From the NCBI GenBank assembly GCA_009840695.1, contig VXNG01000116.1:1-13468 (forward strand): a stretch of DNA of 13,468 bases, read 5' to 3'. A program made the position numbers and the translations under genes. The notes under the pieces were generated by a model. That model made no database searches. It was not told where the DNA came from and saw nothing but the letters and a program-made list of their open reading frames with translations. Positions 8,155 through 13,468 of this stretch are shown piece by piece. The DNA comes from Acidimicrobiaceae bacterium (GTDB lineage Bacteria; Actinomycetota; Acidimicrobiia; Acidimicrobiales; Aldehydirespiratoraceae). How positions within the stretch are numbered: the stretch's first letter is position 1; every line of letters begins with the position of its first letter.

Positions 8155-9080
8155 CCGTCGGAGCCGGGCACCACCCCGTAGGTCATGCCCAGTTCGGTGA
8201 GCCAGCGCCGGTAGGTGTTGCTGGTCCGGTCGGCCCGGGTCGGGGCCTCGGCATCGGGATCCAACGGGAGTTGGGCCGGGACCTGGTTCTCGAGGATCGG
8301 CTTGTCCTGGGCCAGCACGCCCTGCTGGAAGCGCCGGAGTTGCCCGTCGGTGTTGGTGGTGTCGAGCAGGCAGTTGAAGAGGTGGGCCCGGATGCGGTTG
8401 TCGCTGATGGGATGCACGAACAGGCCGATTACGTCGAGGCGGATGTCGTCTTCGGGCGTCGACTTGTAGAGCAGTGCGCACAGCGGGTGGGGCACCCGGA
8501 ACGTGTAGTTCACCAATTGCCCCGACGTCGAGGCCGCGGCGGCCTTGGGCTGGAAGATCAGGCAGTTGACCGCGAATATCTCCGAGCCCCGATACTCGAC
8601 CTGGTAGTCGACGATCTCGGTGAAGGGCTGCTGGCCTAGCACGCCCGGGTGCACGAACGGGAGGTGGCCCATATCGAGGAAGTTCTCGACGGCCCGGGGA
8701 CCCGACGTGAAGATGCCGAACGTGCCCGCGTTGAGGACGCGACGATCGGGCTCAGCGGTCTCGGGTATCTCGAACAGCCCGTCGTCGGGCTCCCCCACGG
8801 TGGTCCACAGGTAGCCGTAGTCCGACAGTGTGGGCAGTGGAGCCTCCAGGGCTCGGGCCTCTACCGGTGCGCCTGCCGGCAGGGAGTCCTGAGTCAGCCA
8901 CGCCAGCGGCGCCCTGTCGTGGTCGAGGCAATACGACATCGGCACACCGAGAAGCTCGGTCCGCACGGCTAGCCCGACCGGGATCTCGTCGAGCGCGGTG
9001 ATGGCGTACCACTGGTTGACCGCGACCGGATCGGCGACGCCGGTAGCGAGTCCTGGTTTGCGGTGATTGCTGATGGTCAT
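8151..9080 (-). CDS. Rieske-less oxygenase subunit with intact mononuclear iron site (NdmC-like)
   Basis: The product is 309 aa. The first ~95 residues begin like a Rieske domain (NQWYAITALDEIPVGLAVRT) but have neither the C-x-H nor the C-x2-H pair, so no [2Fe-2S] cluster can form in the usual way. The catalytic domain is intact: EN-FL-D136-MG-H139-LPFV-H144 matches D-x2-H-x4-H, and QGVLAQD259KPILENQ fits the closing carboxylate motif of the vanillate-demethylase/phthalate-dioxygenase group. It should bind Fe(II) and activate O2 but needs electrons from a Rieske cluster elsewhere. In the Pseudomonas caffeine pathway NdmC also lacks a Rieske cluster and uses that of NdmD, with the GST homologue NdmE as partner; both neighbours are upstream here. 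The ATG start overlaps the GST stop (ATGA, 9077-9080). It is the last gene of the operon. Substrate unknown; methylxanthine N-demethylation is the leading guess. Confidence 0.85.
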   Translation of the reverse strand: MTISNHRKPGLATGVADPVAVNQWYAITALDEIPVGLAVRTELLGVPMSYCLDHDRAPLAWLTQDSLPAGAPVEARALEAPLPTLSDYGYLWTTVGEPDDGLFEIPETAEPDRRVLNAGTFGIFTSGPRAVENFLDMGHLPFVHPGVLGQQPFTEIVDYQVEYRGSEIFAVNCLIFQPKAAAASTSGQLVNYTFRVPHPLCALLYKSTPEDDIRLDVIGLFVHPISDNRIRAHLFNCLLDTTNTDGQLRRFQQGVLAQDKPILENQVPAQLPLDPDAEAPTRADRTSNTYRRWLTELGMTYGVVPGSDG

Positions 9081-9721
9081 GTCAGGGCCTTCCCGACGGG
9101 GAATATGCCGGGCATGTCGATGAAGCCCTCAAGGCGCTGGACGCGCTCGGTCCAGCGCCGCAGGGCCGGGTAGTCCAGGCGGGATATGCCGCCCTCCTCG
9201 GACAGGGCCACGTCGGGGAATAGGGCAATGTCTGCGATGGTCGGTGACGGGCCGGACGCCACCCACCCGAGTCCCTCCTGCTCGCGGAACCACAGGTGCT
9301 CGTCGAGCACGCGAAACAGCCGGTGCGCTCCGGCCTGGCAGGCCTCCAGGTCGAAGTCGTAGCCGAGGTTGACGTGCAGGCGGGCCGCGGAGGCGGTGTT
9401 GGTTGTTCCCTCCGCGAACAGCAGCCAGGAGGCCACCTCGCCGAGGCGCCGGGGATCGCTAGTGGGGTACCAGGTTCCGGTCGGGTCGTACTCGGAAGCC
9501 AGGTAGACCAGGATGGCGTGGGCGTCCCACAGCAAGTAGCCGTCGTCGTCGATGACCGGGATGTGGCCGAGCGGGTTGATCTTCCTGAATTCGGCGCTCT
9601 TGTGCTCCCACCCGGGATAGAAGTCGATGGCCACTGTCTCGTAGGGCACGTCCAGGATGCTCAGCAGCAGCCGCTGCTTGTAGCAGTTGACCGACAGCAG
9701 GTAGTCGTAGAGCTTGATCAC
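9077..9721 (-). CDS. Glutathione S-transferase-fold protein (NdmE-like)
   Basis: The product is 214 aa, the usual GST length. Residues 1-78 form the thioredoxin-like N-domain: IKLYDYLLSVNCYKQRLLLSILDVPYE, then INPLGHIPVIDDDGYLLWDAHAILVYLA with the cis-proline region (IPV) and a D-A-H-A variant of the glutathione-binding E/D-S-x-A motif. The remainder is the helical C-domain, with a typical SPTIADIALFPDVA N-capping box near the middle. It starts with GTG 9721, 6 nt after the stop of the reductase fusion, and overlaps the next gene by ATGA, so it is translationally coupled to both. A GST gene between a Rieske-reductase fusion and a Rieske-less oxygenase subunit matches the NdmD/NdmE/NdmC set, where NdmE is reported as structural partner rather than a detoxifying transferase. 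A genuine glutathione- or mycothiol-dependent role, for example in formaldehyde handling, is not excluded. Confidence 0.85.
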   Translation of the reverse strand: MIKLYDYLLSVNCYKQRLLLSILDVPYETVAIDFYPGWEHKSAEFRKINPLGHIPVIDDDGYLLWDAHAILVYLASEYDPTGTWYPTSDPRRLGEVASWLLFAEGTTNTASAARLHVNLGYDFDLEACQAGAHRLFRVLDEHLWFREQEGLGWVASGPSPTIADIALFPDVALSEEGGISRLDYPALRRWTERVQRLEGFIDMPGIFPVGKALT

Positions 9722-9727
9722 GGCGAC

Positions 9728-11479
9728 CTACAGGTCCAGGACGATGCGTCTGCTGGTGGCCCGGGACACGCATGTGAGAACTTTGTCGCCGGCCGCCCGC
9801 TCCGAGTCGTTGAAGTACACGTCCTGGTGGTCGAGTTCGCCCTCGAGGACGATGGCCATGCAGGTCCCGCACAGACCCTGCTCGCAGGATGAGGGCATGG
9901 CAACCCCCGCAGCGCGCAGGCTCTCGAGCAGCGACATTCCCTCGCCGACTACGAGCGTCTGGCCGCTCTGAGCCAGCAGCACCTCGAAGGAGGAGGCGTC
10001 GTCGAGGTCGGACTCGTTCTTGAAGTACTCGAAGTGGACCGCGTCCTCGGGCCATCCCGCGCCGGCCGCGATCGCCCGGGCGGCCTCGATCATGGGTCCC
10101 GGGCCGCATATGTAGACGTGGTTGGTGGCCTCGTAGCCGTGGGTGATCTTCTCCAGCTCGTCGGCCGTCTGTTCCGGCGACAGACCCAGGTGCCTGACTA
10201 CGCCCGCCGAGAGCGGGTCGAGCACCTCACCGAAGGCGATGTGGTTGTCGCTCTGGGCGAAGTAGTGGAGTTCCCAGCCCAGCTGTTGTCGCTCCAGGGT
10301 CTGGGCCATCGAGAGCAGCGGTGTCACCCCGATGCCGCCCGCGATCAGCACCGTTCTCGCCGCGTCCCTCCGCAGGGGGAAGTTGTTGTGGGGCTCGGAG
10401 AGCTGGAGGGTGTCGCCCGGCCGGACGGATTCGTGCATGTAGCGCGACCCGCCGCGGGAGTCGGGCTCGAGCTTCACCCCCAGGCGGTACACGCCGGTCA
10501 GCCCGGGGCCGTTGGTGAGCGAGTACTGGCGCACTAGGCCGTTGGGAAGGTGCACGTCCACATGGGCACCCGGCTGGAAGCTCGGGAGCTGTCCGGACAC
10601 CGGGGCCAGCTCGAAGGCGGCGATCCCGGTGGCGGTGAGCCACTTGCGGACCACGGCCACCTCCACCTGCGGCGCCCGGCCCTGGGCGGCGGCGGGAGCG
10701 GGTCGCTTGGGCGGCTGCAGGGTCCCGGTGGTTCCGCGGACCGCGACCCGAGTTCCTTCGGCACTCTCGAGCCGCGCTCGCAATGCCTCCAGCTGGCCGG
10801 CGTGATGACGGAGCACCTCCACCCGCCCCTCAGAGACGGCGGCACCGGCGAGCACGCCACGGATCACGCAGCGGTGGGGATCGACCGGTTGAACGAAGTG
10901 CACGACGGAGTGCTCGACACCGGCCGAAGCGGCGGTCACGGCCACCGCATAGGCCCAGGGCGCCTCGGTCCTGGTCGATACATCCCCGGCCGCTCCCAGC
11001 GGCTCGAACGAGTATTCGGCCAGACCCTCCAGAGCGAGGTTGGCCGGGACGTTGACCGGCAAGGCTCGTAGCACCAGGGGGTCGCAATCACCCAGGTGGG
11101 AGATCTCGGGCGGCTGCGCATCGCAGGAGTTGCCGGACCAGACGAGCCCGTACTTCTCCTCGCAGCGGAACGCCGGAACGCACAGCGAGCGGGACGGGGC
11201 CTCGCCCGGATGCGCGGGTATGTACGAGCAGTTCCCGCTGCGGTTGGAGTAGCGCCAGCCGTGGTACGAGCAGACGAGCTCGGCCCCGTCGTTGGCCGCC
11301 ACGGACAGGCGCACTCCCCGGTGAATGCACCGGTCGGCCCAGACGTTCACGAAGCCGTCGTCGGCCCGCCAGATGGCGAGGTCCTGGCCCAGCAGGCGGG
11401 CTCTGGCCACGTGGCGCGGCGCCAGGTCGGCCAGGCTGGCGACGGGATGGAGCACGGCGGCAGGGTCGGGGACCGTCAT
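9728..11479 (-). CDS. Rieske-FMN/NAD-[2Fe-2S] fused reductase (NdmD-like copy 2)
   Basis: The product is 583 aa with three redox modules. Residues 1-120: Rieske domain with C51-x-H53 and C70-x2-H73. Residues about 130-250: a segment resembling an oxygenase catalytic domain without iron ligands. Residues about 272-490: ferredoxin-reductase domain with RQYS (317-320) for FMN, GGIGVTPLL (381-389) and CGPGPM (459-464) for NAD(P)H. Residues about 497-583: plant-type ferredoxin with C532-x4-C537-x2-C540 and C570. The last three parts match the phthalate dioxygenase reductase/VanB family; the N-terminal Rieske addition is the special mark of NdmD. Electrons should flow NAD(P)H to FMN to [2Fe-2S] to Rieske and on to an oxygenase iron. 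The start is ATG 11479 with GGAAAG upstream; the frame is open 33 codons further, but the paralogue at 1156 supports the shorter form. It follows the complete oxygenase by 55 bp and precedes the GST gene by 6 bp. Confidence 0.92.
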   Translation of the reverse strand: MTVPDPAAVLHPVASLADLAPRHVARARLLGQDLAIWRADDGFVNVWADRCIHRGVRLSVAANDGAELVCSYHGWRYSNRSGNCSYIPAHPGEAPSRSLCVPAFRCEEKYGLVWSGNSCDAQPPEISHLGDCDPLVLRALPVNVPANLALEGLAEYSFEPLGAAGDVSTRTEAPWAYAVAVTAASAGVEHSVVHFVQPVDPHRCVIRGVLAGAAVSEGRVEVLRHHAGQLEALRARLESAEGTRVAVRGTTGTLQPPKRPAPAAAQGRAPQVEVAVVRKWLTATGIAAFELAPVSGQLPSFQPGAHVDVHLPNGLVRQYSLTNGPGLTGVYRLGVKLEPDSRGGSRYMHESVRPGDTLQLSEPHNNFPLRRDAARTVLIAGGIGVTPLLSMAQTLERQQLGWELHYFAQSDNHIAFGEVLDPLSAGVVRHLGLSPEQTADELEKITHGYEATNHVYICGPGPMIEAARAIAAGAGWPEDAVHFEYFKNESDLDDASSFEVLLAQSGQTLVVGEGMSLLESLRAAGVAMPSSCEQGLCGTCMAIVLEGELDHQDVYFNDSERAAGDKVLTCVSRATSRRIVLDL

Positions 11480-11534
11480 CTTAAGGCTTTCCGGGGTCGG
11501 CTGGACACTTGGGCCGCCTACTCGCTCGGCATCC

Positions 11535-12617
11535 TCAGGCGACCAACTCGGGGGAGCCGAGACCGAAAATCTCCACAAGGTCTCGCCGGTATCTGATCGA
11601 GAGCTTGTCGGCCGGTATGTGGACCTCAGCGGCCAGGTTCAGCGGCACCGCCTCGGGGCACTGTCCCTCGACGATCACGACGTCCTCGCTGTTGGTCACG
11701 AGCTGGTATTCGGCGTAGTCCTCGACGGTGGCACCCGGGATGTTGGTCAGCGAGACCTGGTAGATGTCGGTGGTCCGGGCGCTGACGGGCGAGCCGATGT
11801 CGAAGAAGTGGCTGGTGACGAAGCTCTCGCCGTCGTCCTCGTAGTAGTCCACCCTCAGGTCGGTGGCGAACGGGTAGGTCAGGTGGTGCTGGTAGAAGAC
11901 CTCGCGCTCCCGCTCGCCGAGGTCGTCGTTGAAGCCCCGCTCGACCTCGATGTAGGGCAGCGCCATGTACAGGCCGTAGTCGGTCTGCTCCAGCGTGTAG
12001 TCGGGCACGACGGGCCTGGCCCGGTTCCCGAACGTCTTCATGTGGACCCAGGAGATGTGGGCGATGTCGTTGAAGTTCTCGCAGTGCCGGCTGGCGGTGG
12101 CGGCCCAGGTTCCCTTGGGGATCTGGATCTTGAGCCATTCCGGTCCGAATTCGTCGAGGTGCGGCCAGTCGGGCAGGGGGCGGAGGGGCTCGGGCTTCAT
12201 GCATGCCCACACGATCCCGTAGCGCTCGGCGGCGAGGTAGCTGACGAGCCTCATGGTCTTGGGAGGAGCCGGCCGGTCCGGCGGGTTGGCGGGGATCCAG
12301 GTGCACTGGCCGGATCGGTCGTAGTGGAGTCCGTGGTACGGGCACACGATGCAGGCGCCGTCGTCGCTGATCCAGCCGCCGCTCAGCTTCGAGCCCCGGT
12401 GCACGCACAGGTCCCTGGCCACGGCTACCCCCTCGCTCGTGCGGTACACCACGAGGTCGACATCGAGCAGTCGCGATGCGACCGGACCGTCGCTGAGTTC
12501 CGACGAGAACGCCACGGGATGCCAGAACCCGGCAAGGATGTGCCAGTCGCTCTCGCGGATCTCGGATCCGTCGGGGTGCTCGGCTGCGGTCGATGTCTGG
12601 TCGGTTGCCTCGTACAT
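11535..12617 (-). CDS. Rieske non-heme iron oxygenase, complete (NdmA/NdmB-like N-demethylase candidate)
   Basis: The product is 360 aa, close to NdmA/NdmB and vanillate O-demethylase VanA (about 350 aa). Rieske domain: C71-VH73-RG and C92-PYH95-G. Catalytic domain: CENFNDIAHISWVH with D184, H187 and H192 as D-x2-H-x4-H, and the final carboxylate in NSEDVVIVEGQ (D312). Such enzymes oxidise an N- or O-methyl group, releasing formaldehyde, or hydroxylate rings; the homotrimer passes electrons from the Rieske cluster of one subunit to the iron of the next. The fused reductase downstream is the natural electron donor. The start at ATG 12617 has GAGG 5 nt upstream; the frame is open to 12713, but the added residues cover the promoter region and look non-coding. 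It is the first gene of the operon, preceded by the shared 12-bp word and a perfect inverted repeat. Substrate unknown. Confidence 0.9.
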   Translation of the reverse strand: MYEATDQTSTAAEHPDGSEIRESDWHILAGFWHPVAFSSELSDGPVASRLLDVDLVVYRTSEGVAVARDLCVHRGSKLSGGWISDDGACIVCPYHGLHYDRSGQCTWIPANPPDRPAPPKTMRLVSYLAAERYGIVWACMKPEPLRPLPDWPHLDEFGPEWLKIQIPKGTWAATASRHCENFNDIAHISWVHMKTFGNRARPVVPDYTLEQTDYGLYMALPYIEVERGFNDDLGEREREVFYQHHLTYPFATDLRVDYYEDDGESFVTSHFFDIGSPVSARTTDIYQVSLTNIPGATVEDYAEYQLVTNSEDVVIVEGQCPEAVPLNLAAEVHIPADKLSIRYRRDLVEIFGLGSPELVA

Positions 12618-12637
12618 CGTTGCCTCGCTTCCGGCCT

Positions 12638-12649
12638 GCCAATAAGTGT
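12638..12649 (-). promoter_or_regulatory. Shared 12-bp promoter-region word, copy 2
   Basis: Read on the minus strand, ACACTTATTGGC lies 20 nt upstream of the oxygenase ATG and is identical to 2622-2633 upstream of the importer. A TGTGC word on the same strand lies further upstream in both cases (17 nt apart here, 15 nt there). It is a candidate binding site or promoter element shared by uptake and degradation operons. Confidence 0.45.
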
Positions 12650-12664
12650 GGACAATACAGTAAT

Positions 12665-12685
12665 AGGCACAGCCGCTATGTGCCT
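12665..12685. promoter_or_regulatory. Perfect 7-bp inverted repeat upstream of the oxygenase operon
   Basis: AGGCACA, 7 nt, then TGTGCCT form a perfect inverted repeat of 21 bp, 48 nt upstream of the Rieske oxygenase start. This suits binding by a dimeric helix-turn-helix regulator. Its half-site (TGTGCC) resembles the TGTGCT half-site at 2602-2607 upstream of the importer. It also lies 44 bp downstream of the stop of the GH2-like gene; with no T-tract after it, a terminator is less likely than an operator. Confidence 0.45.
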
Positions 12686-12728
12686 GCCAGAGCATGCCGG
12701 ACACAACCAGCATTCCGGGACGTTCGAG

Positions 12729-13468
12729 TCAGACGATGGCAGCGGTGTAGCGGTTGGTGGCGACCGGTGCGGGCTGATTGCTCTCGCTGTCGGCGGCGCC
12801 GGTGAGGGTCAGCTCCACGGTGAGCCGGCCGGGCTGGGCGACCACCGGGACCACCGCTGACAGCCGGCCCACCAGCACGCAGTCGTCGGCGCGGGCCGTT
12901 CCGGCCCAATGGTGCTCGCGGACCAAGAGGCCGTCGGGACCGAGCATCCGGGCCTGCACCTGCATGTCGGGCACGTCGGCCCGGGTGTCGTTGACCACAT
13001 GGACCGCGAGGTCGAGATAGTCGCCGGCCCGCACGATCTCAGGCAACTGGTCGGCCACCACGATCAGCGGTCGACACGCTTCCACCAGCGCCCACCACCC
13101 CGGCTTGGGCCGGCGCAGCCCGTCCAGCACACCGAAGCCGGCCCCGGGCCCGGCATCCGCGGCAGCATCCCCCGCCCCCGCGTCGGCCAGGGCGTGAAGC
13201 AGGAAACCGCCGGTGGGCCGGTACTTCAGCCGCCGCAGGATCTCGATGGTCGTCTTGACCACATCGGGCTGGTCGTCGGCCACCGGCGTGCCGAACGCCG
13301 ACACGAACCGGGCCATCGCCGGCACCCGGGCCAGCACCGGACCGGCATCAGCGGCCCGGCCCCCGTGCAGCCCGAACCAGAGCTCGCTGGTGGTGCCGTC
13401 CAGCAGCGGGGCGCGGGGCGGCACGCCGGTGTGGGACACCACCGGGCGGGAGCCGTCGCAGCGGTCGA
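12729..13468 (-). CDS. C-terminal part of a glycoside hydrolase family 2-like protein (5' end outside window)
   Basis: The frame is open to the right edge (246 codons seen), so the GTG at 13442 is probably internal. The first residues visible, DGSRPVVSHTGVPPR...DGTTSELWFGLHGG, resemble the D-x-S/T-RPVV-x-HSG...FGW-x-HG stretch that lies between the catalytic acids of GH2 beta-mannosidase/beta-galactosidase-like enzymes. RRLKYRPTGGFLLHALAD and RPKPGWWALVEACRPL follow (end of the barrel), then an Ig-like beta domain (GDYLDLAVHVVNDTRADVPDMQVQARM). An Ala/Gly/Asp-rich insertion lies between (about DAGAGDAAADAGPGAGFG). The catalytic Glu residues cannot be checked with confidence here. It is on the same strand as the oxygenase operon but 111 bp upstream, and shows no functional link to it; probably a neighbouring unit. 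The family call is by pattern memory only. Confidence 0.6.
   Translation of the reverse strand, partial: DRCDGSRPVVSHTGVPPRAPLLDGTTSELWFGLHGGRAADAGPVLARVPAMARFVSAFGTPVADDQPDVVKTTIEILRRLKYRPTGGFLLHALADAGAGDAAADAGPGAGFGVLDGLRRPKPGWWALVEACRPLIVVADQLPEIVRAGDYLDLAVHVVNDTRADVPDMQVQARMLGPDGLLVREHHWAGTARADDCVLVGRLSAVVPVVAQPGRLTVELTLTGAADSESNQPAPVATNRYTAAIV

Noticed and set aside
8144..8161. Hairpin at the convergent stops as a bidirectional terminator
   Set aside because: The stem is only 5 bp, the loop is 8 nt and no T-tract follows on either strand.
11325..12860. Long plus-strand open frame (511 codons) opposite the Rieske oxygenase
   Set aside because: It crosses the oxygenase gene, its promoter region and the GH2-like gene end, with no motif. 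The minus-strand frame carries all Rieske and iron ligands.

Overview
The window is high-GC, densely coded DNA from what is probably an actinobacterium. The lipoprotein signal ending AASCGDDDD, the frequent GTG starts and the codon use fit Actinomycetota, perhaps Acidimicrobiia; this is inference, because no rRNA or marker gene is present. It appears to be an uptake-plus-N-demethylation locus. Its closest known architectural parallel is the Pseudomonas caffeine/methylxanthine N-demethylase system NdmA/B-NdmC-NdmD-NdmE.

Layout. Minus strand, 1-1156: the 5' part of a Rieske/reductase fusion (NdmD-like copy 1), cut by the window edge and preceded at 1310-2524 by a GcvT/DmdA-type folate-dependent C1-transfer protein. 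Positions 2525-2662 are a divergent intergenic region with an operator-like inverted repeat. Plus strand, 2663-8154: a compact operon of a BMP-family lipoprotein, a double-domain ABC ATPase, two BPD_transp_2 permeases (together a nucleoside/purine-type ABC importer) and an XRE-cupin regulator. Minus strand, 12617-8151: a four-gene operon of a complete Rieske oxygenase (NdmA/B-like), an NdmD-like Rieske-FMN-NAD-[2Fe-2S] fusion, a GST-fold protein (NdmE-like), and an oxygenase subunit that keeps the mononuclear-iron motif but has no Rieske cluster ligands (NdmC-like). The two operons converge with overlapping stop codons inside one CTAG. At the right edge lies the C-terminal part of what looks like a glycoside hydrolase family 2 protein (12729-13468, minus).

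Working model (inference). The BMP importer brings in a purine-like or otherwise N-methylated heterocycle. The complete oxygenase and the split oxygenase (iron site on the 309-aa subunit, Rieske cluster on the fused reductase) remove methyl groups oxidatively, with the GST-fold protein as assembly partner. The GcvT-like protein handles the C1 unit or a further methyl group through tetrahydrofolate. The XRE-cupin protein may control the locus through elements shared by the two promoter regions: an identical 12-bp word lies in the same orientation upstream of both the importer and the oxygenase operon.

All genes were read from the sequence by eye and family assignments rest on visible motifs. 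The substrate is not proven.
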